This document shows positions 43,113 through 50,504 of a DNA stretch of 64,000 nt, one piece after another. The position numbers were made by a program, and so were the translations under genes. The stretch is from a virus: positions 1-64,000 of IMG/VR virus record IMGVR_UViG_3300034104_001590; one strand, given 5' to 3'. The notes below the pieces were generated by a model. That model did no database searches, was not told the DNA's origin, and saw only the letters and a program-made list of their open reading frames with translations. Within the stretch, counting starts at the first letter, position 1; every line of letters begins with the position of its first letter.

Positions 43113-43142
43113 ATGAATGACACACACGAAAAGACTAGTTAA
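43113..43142 (+). CDS. Possible 9-residue leader peptide
   Basis: The frame encodes MNDTHEKTS and then TAA. It lies about 25 bases after the predicted transcript start, and an A-rich sequence precedes the ATG. It overlaps CACACACG, which can pair with the loop of the downstream hairpin at 43201-43244. It may be chance; a short ORF in this place could couple translation to leader folding. Confidence 0.25.
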   Translation: MNDTHEKTS

Positions 43143-43200
43143 CATATATTCTTGTTAATCTCGAAGTTTACTAGTTGTTTAGGTTAATCCTAATTAGTTC

Positions 43201-43244
43201 CTATCTTATAGGCGTGTGAAGTTCTTTGTTTATTGATAAGATAG
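43201..43244 (+). promoter_or_regulatory. Hairpin in the early leader with 5'-complementary loop
   Basis: CTATCTTAT (43201-43209) and ATAAGATAG (43236-43244) form a perfect 9-bp stem. The loop contains CGTGTG (43213-43218), complementary to CACACG (43123-43128) near the transcript start. The layout resembles leaders A-C, but the stem is not followed by a T-run, so it is not a standard terminator. Confidence 0.45.
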
Positions 43245-43334
43245 CGTGTAAAAAATTAAATTTTAACGGGTAGACGCTGCACCTAGTCCATGCAAGTTAA
43301 CACTAGTAGAACGTTGTGAAACGTGGCTATAAAC

Positions 43335-43446
43335 TAACATAGGGATATGTTATGGTCTATTGCTTTGAAAGAAAGTATGCATCTAATCGCGTATATGTAT
43401 GGGGGTAAACTATGTTTACTCAGAACGCTATTAATATAAATTAATA
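43335..43446 (+). promoter_or_regulatory. Series of short hairpins in the early leader
   Basis: Three perfect hairpins follow each other: TAACATA/TATGTTA with a GGGA loop (43335-43352), GTAAAC/GTTTAC with a TAT loop (43405-43419), and TATTAAT/ATTAATA with a 4-base loop (43429-43446). They lie within the predicted 5' untranslated region of the gene at 43563. Confidence 0.45.
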
Positions 43447-43562
43447 AACGAAGATAGGTTAACACCTTGAAATAGAATAGAAAAAAAATTCGCCTTGTTT
43501 ACTATGAGTAATTAACTTCGAGCGAAACGAAGCGAGGCACTAACCAATTAATAAACACAAAA

Positions 43563-43943
43563 ATGAAAAACAAAACAATGGGTGCATCTACACAAGTAAA
43601 GAAAGTTGTTAGAGTAACGGCAACAAAGAAAGCTATTCAAGTGACTAGCAAAAAAGAAAAAGTAACCTACTTATCTGAAGGGGTAACGGGCAAACAAATG
43701 ATGACTGCTATTTATGACGCAAATAATCGCCATAAAAAAGACTTAGGGTCATTGAGTCAATGTTTGAAGAGAGCTATTGAATTCGGCAAAGATGATTTTA
43801 CCAAAACAATAAAAGGTTTTAATGTAAAAGACTGCACCCCGAAAAACTTAGTGCCGTTGCGAAGTGCAAAGAATGCTTCTAAAGAAACGTTTAGCGTTTA
43901 CGAAGTGTTAATGTTAATCAAGAAATACTACCAAACAAAATAA
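43563..43943 (+). CDS. Basic early protein of unknown function
   Basis: This 126-residue protein is Lys-rich at the N-terminus (VKKVVRVTATKKAIQVTSKKEK). The remainder is mostly helical (KQMMTAIYDANNRHKKDLGSLSQCLKRAIEFG) and it ends with YEVLMLIKKYYQTK. It is the first gene after the long structured leader and is followed by its own terminator. This suggests separate regulation and strong early expression. A nucleic-acid-binding role is possible from the charge; not recognised. Confidence 0.6.
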   Translation: MKNKTMGASTQVKKVVRVTATKKAIQVTSKKEKVTYLSEGVTGKQMMTAIYDANNRHKKDLGSLSQCLKRAIEFGKDDFTKTIKGFNVKDCTPKNLVPLRSAKNASKETFSVYEVLMLIKKYYQTK

Positions 43944-43962
43944 TTAATTACTAACTTTTATC

Positions 43963-43996
43963 AAGCCTGTAGGGATTCCTATGGGCTTTTTTGTTT
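43963..43996 (+). terminator. Intrinsic terminator after the first early gene
   Basis: An 11-bp stem (AAGCC-TG-TAGG paired with CC-TA-TG-GGCTT, with G-U pairs and a GATT loop, 43963-43988) is followed by six T. Confidence 0.85.
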
Positions 43997-44013
43997 TACC
44001 TAAATTAATAAAA

Positions 44014-44259
44014 ATGAAAGCAAAATTTCACAAAAACTTTAGCTTGTCTGGATTTCAAGCTAACAAAACTTATATCATTAAACAATCGGGCAAAATAGAA
44101 TTTAACAAGTTCGTGCCTTTGAGTTTACTAACTAAACTATTCGATGACATCGAACAAATATTATATTCAAACGATACGATAACTATCGAGGGGGAAAATG
44201 ACGAGCTATTCGTGGGTTCATACGTGAATATAGGAACGACAAAAAAACTAGGAGCGTAA
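44014..44259 (+). CDS. Small protein of unknown function
   Basis: The start was set at ATG 44014 (81 residues). An upstream in-frame ATG at 43981 lies in the terminator stem and is unlikely. The protein is mixed alpha/beta (KFHKNFSLSGFQANKTYIIK, then LLTKLFDDIEQILYSN and NDELFVGSYVNIG). Its stop overlaps the next ATG by one base. Not recognised. Confidence 0.55.
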   Translation: MKAKFHKNFSLSGFQANKTYIIKQSGKIEFNKFVPLSLLTKLFDDIEQILYSNDTITIEGENDELFVGSYVNIGTTKKLGA

Positions 44260-44426
44260 TGGATAGGAGCGTATTTTGTGTAGTGGTTAACGCGAGAGGA
44301 ACGGAACACGTATGCGAAGTGTATGCGTGTTCTATCTTCCACGCAATCGAAATACTATACAATGAGAAAAATTACAGGGATATTCAGCCCGATCGAACAA
44401 AGTATAAACAATTTAAAAGAAAATAA
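44259..44426 (+). CDS. Small protein of unknown function
   Basis: This 55-residue protein has an ATG that shares one base with the preceding stop (TAATG). It contains the phrase FCVVVNARGTEHVCEVYAC, followed by a helix (IFHAIEILYNEKNY) and a basic tail. The pattern of short beta hairpin plus helix recurs in small early phage proteins. Function unknown. Confidence 0.5.
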   Translation: MDRSVFCVVVNARGTEHVCEVYACSIFHAIEILYNEKNYRDIQPDRTKYKQFKRK

Positions 44427-44427
44427 A

Positions 44428-44502
44428 ATGGGAACTTTTGTATACCTACTAGTGCTCTATTCAGTAGTAGCAACATTGAAAATTATTTACCTAAAAAAAT
44501 AA
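44428..44502 (+). CDS. Tiny single-span membrane peptide
   Basis: This 24-residue peptide is almost entirely a hydrophobic segment (VYLLVLYSVVATLKIIYL) ending in KK. It starts one base after the previous stop and is followed by the next gene 5 bases later. It may be a real inner-membrane micropeptide, but at this length coding is uncertain. Confidence 0.35.
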   Translation: MGTFVYLLVLYSVVATLKIIYLKK

Positions 44503-44507
44503 GAGAG

Positions 44508-44834
44508 ATGAAATACGTAAGAATGAAAATCGAAAATGAATTTATGAGTAACGCTAATTATGAGGCATGGATTCATTATTCAGATAACGGAAAAGCGCAA
44601 AAGATATTTGCTAGAATAAATGGTATAGATGAGAATGGATACTTTCAAGACCTATTAGGTAGAAATCAAGAGAGTATTATTCAAAAAGAATTTGAAACGA
44701 TTACGGAAGCTTTTGATTGGCTAGAAGATAAATGTAAAGAATTAGTTATCGAAGAGCTTACACACGTATCACGTAGAGGTAAATGGGCACAAGAAAAAAT
44801 AGACTGCATAAATGATATGGGATTTCAATTATAA
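44508..44834 (+). CDS. Early protein of unknown function
   Basis: This 108-residue protein is an alpha/beta type, with NYEAWIHYSDNGKAQKIFARI near residue 15, EAFDWLEDKCKELVIEELTHV near residue 65, and a conserved-looking ending (KIDCINDMGFQL). It lies in a chain of co-directional early genes with short gaps. I cannot assign a function. Confidence 0.55.
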   Translation: MKYVRMKIENEFMSNANYEAWIHYSDNGKAQKIFARINGIDENGYFQDLLGRNQESIIQKEFETITEAFDWLEDKCKELVIEELTHVSRRGKWAQEKIDCINDMGFQL

Positions 44835-44840
44835 AATAAA

Positions 44841-45023
44841 ATGGATATAGTTCACGTCAAAGTTACATTTGAAGATACATTCTCAGGTGCAACAACTACT
44901 AAGGTAGTAACACGAAGCAAAGAAACATTTGAAAAGATGAAGAAAGGAATCGGATCCATAGTATCTGTATTCGAAAACAATATTCATTGGGATTGGAAAG
45001 TAATTAAAGTTGAACAAGCATAA
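44841..45023 (+). CDS. Small early protein of unknown function
   Basis: This 60-residue protein starts MDIVHVKVTFEDTFSGATTTKVV and ends HWDWKVIKVEQA, suggesting a small beta-sheet with one helix (KETFEKMKKGIG). It begins 6 bases after the previous stop. Not recognised. Confidence 0.5.
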   Translation: MDIVHVKVTFEDTFSGATTTKVVTRSKETFEKMKKGIGSIVSVFENNIHWDWKVIKVEQA

Positions 45024-45033
45024 ATAAAGTAAG

Positions 45034-45390
45034 ATGGAAATAGATATAACACCACTAAAAATGTTTAGGTGGAAAGCAAATGACTTCGGAAACAATGATG
45101 ATTACTGCTCTTATTATGCAAGGGATTGCATATATTGCATAGATAAGGGAGCTTCATCTTCAATAACCGAACAGCAATTAACGGAAAGATTTATTCAAGA
45201 AAGTATGCGTGTACTTAAGTGGAAAGAAGAATCCAACGGTGAAAAATTAACTTGGAAATTAATTAAACATAAAGATGGAGAGTACTCAATTGAATATTGT
45301 TGTGTTGACTACATAGATGATTGGGAGCGAAACGCTTCAACTTTAACAACACTAGAGTTTACAAATGAAAATGTTTTTCACATAATATAA
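45034..45390 (+). CDS. Early protein of unknown function
   Basis: This 118-residue protein is rich in Tyr, Cys and Trp (NDDYCSYYARDCIYCIDKG near residue 22, and EYCCVDYIDDWERN near the end). The start is preceded by an A-rich ribosome-binding region. The Cys pattern (C-x5-C-x2-C, then CC) could bind metal. No family is recognised. Confidence 0.5.
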   Translation: MEIDITPLKMFRWKANDFGNNDDYCSYYARDCIYCIDKGASSSITEQQLTERFIQESMRVLKWKEESNGEKLTWKLIKHKDGEYSIEYCCVDYIDDWERNASTLTTLEFTNENVFHII

Positions 45391-45400
45391 AAAAAGCAAG

Positions 45401-45604
45401 ATGACATTTATAATCTATTTAATAGTAACGGCAACAATTGTTTTTGTTCCGTACTACATAGGGAAATTAGCTAACAAAGTATTTCCATTAACAAACGATT
45501 GGTATGGGCACTGGTATATAGGCTTAATGTATTGTTTTATGGTATCGGGCGTAGTAACATTTATAATCATAACATCTAACGGAGTAATCAACTTAATTAA
45601 ATAA
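45401..45604 (+). CDS. Small inner-membrane protein, two predicted spans
   Basis: This 67-residue protein has an N-terminal hydrophobic segment (FIIYLIVTATIVFVPYYIG) and a second one in the C-terminal half (YIGLMYCFMVSGVVTFIIIT), joined by a short polar loop. It is one of several small membrane proteins in the early region. It could be an envelope-active early protein; its role is unknown. Confidence 0.55.
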   Translation: MTFIIYLIVTATIVFVPYYIGKLANKVFPLTNDWYGHWYIGLMYCFMVSGVVTFIIITSNGVINLIK

Positions 45605-45610
45605 AGTAAT

Positions 45611-45736
45611 ATGTATAAACTAATCTGGAAAGGCGAAGAAATTGACACCGCAGACACAATGAAAGAAGCTATCTCTCTACAAAGAGAATATCAGATGGCT
45701 TATGGTGGAATAGTAACTATTAAAAAGTCAAGATGA
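45611..45736 (+). CDS. Tiny protein of unknown function
   Basis: This 41-residue protein starts MYKLIWKGEEIDTADTMKEA, a pattern often seen in small phage proteins with a short beta hairpin and a helix. Its stop overlaps the next ATG by four bases (ATGA), which supports translation. Confidence 0.45.
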   Translation: MYKLIWKGEEIDTADTMKEAISLQREYQMAYGGIVTIKKSR

Positions 45737-45819
45737 CAACAAGTCAAAAAATCATCACTATCATTTTGCCCGTAGCTATTGGAGTTACGGGTTTTTTATT
45801 AACCAATATACTAAAATAA
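45733..45819 (+). CDS. Tiny single-span membrane peptide
   Basis: This 28-residue peptide is coupled to the preceding gene by an ATGA overlap. It has one hydrophobic segment (IITIILPVAIGVTGFLLT). It lies just before the amidoligase gene. Confidence 0.4.
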   Translation: MTTSQKIITIILPVAIGVTGFLLTNILK

Positions 45820-45826
45820 ACTAATT

Positions 45827-47347
45827 ATGAACACGATTGCAAAAGAACTAAGAGACTTACTGCCTCAATCATTCGTTATCAAGGCAGAACTTGACCATCC
45901 ACAATGGAAAATGTATATTAACTTTATTAATTCCGTTGGAGGTAGCTACAACGGAGACTCAGCAGAACTATACTATGGTTTGAAATATGTGCCTGATCTA
46001 TCAGCAACATACACAGTATCATACAATGAATGCGAATCATTTGATAGCACTATAATAACAATGAGCGAGCTATTAAAAATAGTGGGTATAGAAGAAATAC
46101 TACCAGAAATGGTGACTACCTACGATGGCGAAGAACATCCAAAACATAAATGTGTTCAGATACACGAAGATAGCCCACGTCACGCAGAAGAATGGGCATT
46201 AATAGAAGAATGCACATACGCAAATATAAATGGTGGATACGCATTACACGATCACGTTATTCATGTTCGCGGTGGAGATGTAGTAATAGAAGGAACTGAA
46301 GATATAAATTGTATTGTATGGAGTGGATTCGAAGAAGAATATTTAGATCAGGATAGTTCTGATGTATTATTCGGTTATGTAACGGATAGAAGAGGAACTA
46401 CATACGAAGACTATTTCATTCGCATATACGATACTTGTGAGATGGATGGGGATTATTATAGATGTAATGATTCACTCAGAAATCAAGGCTATATGTATTC
46501 AGAAAGACAAGATGAATGGGTGCATGAGAATTATTGGGATTCAGATATTCACGAGTATCAAGATGAAGATGACGAGGCTAACAATGCTGGATATCATTCG
46601 CTACCTAGACAAACTAGATTCGATTCATCTGCAAAGTTCACTGTTGGATTCGAGATTGAGAAAGAAGATTCAGATATGGCAGACCTTGACTATGATAGAC
46701 TATATAGAAACACAGGTTGGATAAAAGAAAAAGATGCCTCACTAGATGATAGCACTGGATACGAGCTTGTATCTCCTGCATTCAATCTATTCGATGACAA
46801 AATGGAAATCGAGATAGGCAAGAGTCAGGAGTTACGTGACCTTATCAATGCAGAACATTCATCTGATTGCGGTGGGCATATCAATCTAGGTTCAACAATA
46901 TACACTACCGAACAACTATTCGAAGGTATATCTGGATTCTTTCCATTGTTCTATTCAATGTATGAACATAGAATTGATAAGGACTATTCTAAAGCTAAGA
47001 AGAAACACGAATACTATAACAGAGACAAGTATTCATCTATCTATATCAAGCCAAATGTGGTAGAGATTAGAATTCCTTCAGCTGTTAGAAGCGTTAACAA
47101 TCTACTATGGCGAAGAGACTTAATGAGAATCATTGTCGACAACTTCAACAAGTCTGAAATGCAAGTGCTTAGAATGTTAGCTAATACAAAGTCTAAGCTA
47201 CACATTCACCTTAGACAAGTATATTCTTTGGATCAAATGATTCAGAAGATAGAAAAGTTTATCAAGTATTCAGACCAATTCAATAACAAGAAATTACCTA
47301 ATGTAAATACAGCTAAGCTAGTAGATAAGAAATCATTAGCAGCTTAA
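45827..47347 (+). CDS. Amidoligase-family enzyme (glutamine-synthetase-like fold)
   Basis: This is a 506-residue protein. The first ~260 residues are a separate acidic domain with its own Cys/His features (YDTCEMDGDYYRCNDSLRNQGYMYS near residue 205). From about residue 270 the amidoligase_2 pattern appears: FTVGFEIEKED (metal-binding Glu pair), DASLDDSTGYELVSPAF near residue 302, and SSDCGGHINLG near residue 344. The RIPSAVRSVNNLLWRRDLMR region follows. Such enzymes use ATP to form amide bonds between a carboxylate and an amine. The next gene is a glutamine amidotransferase, a partnership described for this family. The substrate is unknown. Confidence 0.75.
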   Translation: MNTIAKELRDLLPQSFVIKAELDHPQWKMYINFINSVGGSYNGDSAELYYGLKYVPDLSATYTVSYNECESFDSTIITMSELLKIVGIEEILPEMVTTYDGEEHPKHKCVQIHEDSPRHAEEWALIEECTYANINGGYALHDHVIHVRGGDVVIEGTEDINCIVWSGFEEEYLDQDSSDVLFGYVTDRRGTTYEDYFIRIYDTCEMDGDYYRCNDSLRNQGYMYSERQDEWVHENYWDSDIHEYQDEDDEANNAGYHSLPRQTRFDSSAKFTVGFEIEKEDSDMADLDYDRLYRNTGWIKEKDASLDDSTGYELVSPAFNLFDDKMEIEIGKSQELRDLINAEHSSDCGGHINLGSTIYTTEQLFEGISGFFPLFYSMYEHRIDKDYSKAKKKHEYYNRDKYSSIYIKPNVVEIRIPSAVRSVNNLLWRRDLMRIIVDNFNKSEMQVLRMLANTKSKLHIHLRQVYSLDQMIQKIEKFIKYSDQFNNKKLPNVNTAKLVDKKSLAA

Positions 47348-47373
47348 TTATTAACTAAATAAAACTAAATAAA

Positions 47374-48249
47374 ATGTGTATAGCAATTCTTAATACAAAA
47401 CAAACTACTCTTAAAAAACAATTACTTAAAAATTGTTGGGAGAACAATGGCGATGGTGCAGGTATGTTGTATATCGACAACGACAATCAACTTAAAGTAT
47501 TCAAAGAAATGAAGAGCTTTAATACGTTCTATAACAACTACATAGACATCAAGCAAAAGTATGGTAAGCGTAACATTGTATTGCACTTCCGTATCTCTAC
47601 TCACGGCAAGATTAACAAAACAAATTGTCACCCATTCCTTGTTGATGACAACTTAGGATTCGTTCATAATGGTATGATATACAATGCACCTACGAGCACT
47701 GAGTATTCAGATACATATATGTTCAATGAAACAATACTCAAGAAGTTCAAGCCTGGATTCGAATACGATGATGACATACTAGACTTATTAGCTGAGTATA
47801 TCGGCAATGGTAGTAAGTTAGTATTCCTCAATTCAAATGATGAGTGGGCTATTGTTAATGAGGCAGCAGGACATTGGAATATGGGCTGTTGGTTTTCTAA
47901 CTCTTCATACAAGCAAGTCAATGATTGGTATGACTTCGGAGGTATCAAGAAGCAAAAGTCTACTGCTAAGAAAACTACTCCTACATTCGATAGAACATTC
48001 CATTGGACAAGTAATGAGAACTATATCAGTGCTCACCAATCACAATACTGCACAGGCTGCGATATGATGCTTAGTGGCTTGAAAGAAATAGAAGATGGTA
48101 TGTGTGCTTGGTGCAAGGAAGAAGAATCAATTAGAGAGCTAGAAGATATGACATTGGATTGTGAACTATGTGATGGCACTAATGGTAAATACAATCACTA
48201 TTACAATGCTTTCACTTGCGAGGAATGCGATAAGTATCTAGGAGCATAA
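47374..48249 (+). CDS. Class II glutamine amidotransferase-like protein with C-terminal zinc-ribbon-like region
   Basis: This 291-residue protein begins MCIAIL, so Cys2 can act as the N-terminal nucleophile after Met removal, as in Ntn-type glutamine amidotransferases. NNGDGAGMLYID, VLHFRISTHG, NCHPF and GFVHNGMI (residues 25-100) match the glutaminase domain core. The C-terminal ~70 residues have four Cys pairs (CTGC, CAWC, CELC, CEEC) resembling one or two zinc ribbons. It would release ammonia from glutamine. It sits 26 bases after the amidoligase, so the two probably work together. Confidence 0.75.
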   Translation: MCIAILNTKQTTLKKQLLKNCWENNGDGAGMLYIDNDNQLKVFKEMKSFNTFYNNYIDIKQKYGKRNIVLHFRISTHGKINKTNCHPFLVDDNLGFVHNGMIYNAPTSTEYSDTYMFNETILKKFKPGFEYDDDILDLLAEYIGNGSKLVFLNSNDEWAIVNEAAGHWNMGCWFSNSSYKQVNDWYDFGGIKKQKSTAKKTTPTFDRTFHWTSNENYISAHQSQYCTGCDMMLSGLKEIEDGMCAWCKEEESIRELEDMTLDCELCDGTNGKYNHYYNAFTCEECDKYLGA

Positions 48250-48277
48250 ATCACTATCCACAAATAAATAAATAATT

Positions 48278-48832
48278 ATGGCAAACAACTGTTGGAATTA
48301 CGCAGTCTTATCGGGTGATAAGGCTGCATTAGATGAGATTCAAGAACGATTCTCTAAGTATGATGACACAAATTACTTCACTGAGTTTGGAGATATTGTG
48401 CTTAAAAAAGAAATGAAAGAAGACTATTCATCATTAAGCTTCGATGAATACTACCAATACGGAACAAAGTGGTGGGATTTCAACATAGATGAAAGAACAG
48501 ACAATACGTTAATCATATCAGGAGATAGTGCTTGGAGTCCACCTCTAGAATTACTACGTCAAATATCAGAAGTGTATAACGTAACAATAGAGGGCGAATA
48601 CAATGAATGTGGAATGGGCTTCGGAGGATTCTTTGTGTGTGAAGATGGTATCTTATCAGATAATGAAATGACTTACTTTGAATATCAATTAGAATCAGAT
48701 AGAGAATGGGCTATCGATGAAGTTATCAATAACTTACAAGATTGGGATGAAGAGTTTGATGAAGATGCTTACCCTCAGCTTACTCAACAAGAGAAAGAAT
48801 ATATTAAAGAACAATTAAAGAAAGAAGTATGA
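48278..48832 (+). CDS. Api92/YubB-like ferredoxin-fold protein
   Basis: This 184-residue protein shows the pattern of the Api92/YubB-like domain. The start is MANNCWNYAVLSGDKAALDEI, the middle YQYGTKWWDFNID, and then a SGDSAWSPPLELLRQISEVYNV motif near residue 87, followed by EGEYNECGMGFGGFF. It is found on plasmids and in phages and has no established activity. It overlaps the next gene by four bases and follows the amidotransferase by 28 bases, so it may belong to the same functional unit. Confidence 0.65.
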   Translation: MANNCWNYAVLSGDKAALDEIQERFSKYDDTNYFTEFGDIVLKKEMKEDYSSLSFDEYYQYGTKWWDFNIDERTDNTLIISGDSAWSPPLELLRQISEVYNVTIEGEYNECGMGFGGFFVCEDGILSDNEMTYFEYQLESDREWAIDEVINNLQDWDEEFDEDAYPQLTQQEKEYIKEQLKKEV

Positions 48833-49047
48833 AAACATATTATGTAGTTCAGTATAACGATTGCTACGGCAACGGAGATACTCAATTAGAGGTAATTGTA
48901 GAAAGCCACGAAGATTTTATTAAGTGGTTAGAAATTCATAACAAAGAAAGAGCAGACTTACAAGACATAGATGTTGATGATGATGACTTTTGTTATGAGG
49001 GTGAAGATGAATTCGATTTAATACCATTAACATTATATAAAGCATGA
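48829..49047 (+). CDS. Small acidic conserved phage protein
   Basis: This 72-residue protein starts MKTYYVVQYNDCYGNGDTQLE and contains an EDFIKWLEIHNKERAD helix. It ends with an acidic stretch and the phrase FDLIPLTLYKA. This small family is common in Bacteroidota phages and mobile elements. It is coupled by ATGA overlaps at both ends. Function unknown. Confidence 0.6.
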   Translation: MKTYYVVQYNDCYGNGDTQLEVIVESHEDFIKWLEIHNKERADLQDIDVDDDDFCYEGEDEFDLIPLTLYKA

Positions 49048-49220
49048 AAGACTTATTTGAGACACCAGAACTAATACCTAATAATGTAATGAGTATCCTA
49101 GAAACATTCGAAGATAATACATACGATGAATGCGATAGAATACAAAATGAATTAGAGCATATAGGATATACATTCGACTACTACCTAGATGCTGAACCTT
49201 TTAATCTTAGAAAGTTATGA
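49044..49220 (+). CDS. Small conserved phage protein
   Basis: This 58-residue protein ends with the recognisable pattern LEHIGYTFDYYLDAEPFNLRK, which I recall from many small phage proteins of unknown role. It is coupled to both neighbours by ATGA overlaps. Confidence 0.6.
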   Translation: MKDLFETPELIPNNVMSILETFEDNTYDECDRIQNELEHIGYTFDYYLDAEPFNLRKL

Positions 49221-49369
49221 CAAATGAAATGAGATTAGATGCTATCGAATTAGCATTGAAAGTTAAAAGAATTGAATTAGATAGACACCTACTGCAAGCA
49301 GTAGTTCAAATCGTAGACTTAGTAAATGAAAAAGGATACAAATTAACTATTAAAGATTTAAAGCCATGA
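49217..49369 (+). CDS. Small helical protein
   Basis: This 50-residue protein is predicted mostly helical (RLDAIELALKVKRIELDRHLLQ), with a beta-like end (KLTIKDLK). ATGA overlaps on both sides support it. Function unknown. Confidence 0.5.
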   Translation: MTNEMRLDAIELALKVKRIELDRHLLQAVVQIVDLVNEKGYKLTIKDLKP

Positions 49370-49581
49370 CAGAACAAGAAGCTAAAGAAGTATTACGCAA
49401 GGCAGGATACTTTGTGGATAATCTATGGCATATAGATGACGTAGACTTAGATGGGGCAAGCAATGAAGATAAAATGCAGATACTAGATGATGTATTTTCT
49501 AGTAGACATCTTATCTCAATGATATTCGAATCTATTGCAGATGCTAAAGACTATTATAAATTCAAAAAACAAAACAAATGA
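49366..49581 (+). CDS. Small protein of unknown function
   Basis: This 71-residue protein begins with a helix (TEQEAKEVLRKAGYFVDNLWHI), then has acidic segments and a final helix. The opening resembles small Bacteroidota phage proteins starting with EAxxxLRxAGYFVDNLW. ATGA overlaps link it to both neighbours. Confidence 0.6.
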   Translation: MTEQEAKEVLRKAGYFVDNLWHIDDVDLDGASNEDKMQILDDVFSSRHLISMIFESIADAKDYYKFKKQNK

Positions 49582-49733
49582 GACAACAATTAATTTATAT
49601 CATTGAAACTTATTCAAATGATGATTTAACAATTAATGATTGGGTTGAGATTGCTATGGAATCAGAAACACAATTAATATCTAGAGTTCACAAAATATTA
49701 GAATATTACTTTAACGAAAATCAAACAATATGA
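49578..49733 (+). CDS. Small protein of unknown function
   Basis: This 51-residue acidic helical protein (SNDDLTINDWVEIAMESETQ, then ISRVHKILEYYF) is coupled by ATGA overlaps at both ends. It is not recognised. Confidence 0.5.
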   Translation: MRQQLIYIIETYSNDDLTINDWVEIAMESETQLISRVHKILEYYFNENQTI

Positions 49734-49882
49734 AAACATACCACATTTGCTATCTAATCGGAAATGAATTATGCTCAGGGATAAATATCTTAGCAGAGAA
49801 TTACATTCACGCAATCGTAGAGTTCCAGGATAGATTTAAAAATAAGAAAATCATTTATGTAACAGAACTATTAGGCGCATGA
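49730..49882 (+). CDS. Small protein of unknown function
   Basis: This 50-residue protein starts MKTYHICYLIGNELCSG. The layout is beta hairpin, helix (ENYIHAIVEFQDRF), beta strand (KIIYVTEL). It is linked to its neighbours by ATGA overlaps. It is not recognised. Confidence 0.5.
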   Translation: MKTYHICYLIGNELCSGINILAENYIHAIVEFQDRFKNKKIIYVTELLGA

Positions 49883-50037
49883 TACGATACATACAATCAA
49901 TATTATCATTGATACTAATATGGATAACGTTGAACACAAACGTAAATGCATTCGTCAAGGTAATGATAACAATCGTATGCTTAACTTATGTAGTAACATT
50001 ATTAATTTCATTATTAGTCAAAGGAAAAAACAATTAA
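49879..50037 (+). CDS. Small inner-membrane protein, two predicted spans
   Basis: This 52-residue protein contains two hydrophobic segments (SILSLILIWITL and VMITIVCLTYVVTLLISLLV) and a basic end (KGKNN). It is coupled to the previous gene by an ATGA overlap. It ends the chain of seven overlapping small genes that starts at 48829. Confidence 0.5.
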   Translation: MIRYIQSILSLILIWITLNTNVNAFVKVMITIVCLTYVVTLLISLLVKGKNN

Positions 50038-50048
50038 CTTAGTATAAA

Positions 50049-50444
50049 ATGACAGAAATGACAGTATTAGAATTATTACTCGACTATCTACCTTCAGATT
50101 ATGTAGACTGTATTGTAAATAATTTAGAAGATAGAAAAGTATTAGAAGATGATGCATACTCAATAGAAGGAGAGATGATGTCGCTATTTGATTGGGCCGA
50201 CTCAAAGGAAGGCTATGACTTCTGGAATCAAGTATTCCATTACGTATTAGGTAACTCAGAACTTCCTCCACTACCAATTGTAATAGACTATAAACCATCT
50301 TCCGTTATCTATGCAGATGATGTTATCTACGTTATGAATGTAGGCAGCACAAACATTAACATAAAGATGAATGTTGATCTTAAAGAACTGAATAAAGCCA
50401 CTAATCAGAAATCAAAAGCTGAGGTTTATTCCTGGTTAAATTAA
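50049..50444 (+). CDS. Acidic early protein of unknown function
   Basis: This 131-residue protein has an N-terminal helical, acidic half (LELLLDYLPSDYVDCIVNNLEDRKVLEDDA) and a beta-rich second half (PLPIVIDYKPSSVIYADDVIYVMNVG). It precedes the terminator-containing region at 50.5 kb and so ends the upstream early operon. Function unknown. Confidence 0.5.
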   Translation: MTEMTVLELLLDYLPSDYVDCIVNNLEDRKVLEDDAYSIEGEMMSLFDWADSKEGYDFWNQVFHYVLGNSELPPLPIVIDYKPSSVIYADDVIYVMNVGSTNINIKMNVDLKELNKATNQKSKAEVYSWLN

Positions 50445-50496
50445 ATCACTATCATCATTTTTTTTTACAAAAAACTTTTTTATTAAAAATCTTTTA

Positions 50497-50504
50497 TATA
50501 TTTG
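50497..50504 (+). promoter_or_regulatory. Promoter -7 element (TATATTTG)
   Basis: TATATTTG matches TAnnTTTG in an A/T-rich setting. The predicted start, about 6 bases on, is at the base of the first hairpin of leader C. Confidence 0.6.

Larger units (their letters stand above)
42264..43562. other. 1.3-kb non-coding regulatory region between divergent operons
   Basis: No reading frame longer than a few codons looks real here. The interval holds a leftward promoter at its left end, direct repeats (42287-42325), two copies of TATGCGTAAAC (42300-42310 and 42469-42479), rightward promoters near 42701 and 43074, a very A/T-rich stretch (43010-43075), a possible 9-codon leader ORF and a series of hairpins up to the first early gene. 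It is the natural candidate for early control and possibly a replication origin. Confidence 0.65.

Noticed and set aside
43981-44259. Start of the second early gene at ATG 43981
   Set aside because: That ATG is in the stem of the intrinsic terminator; ATG 44014 has a normal A-rich upstream region.
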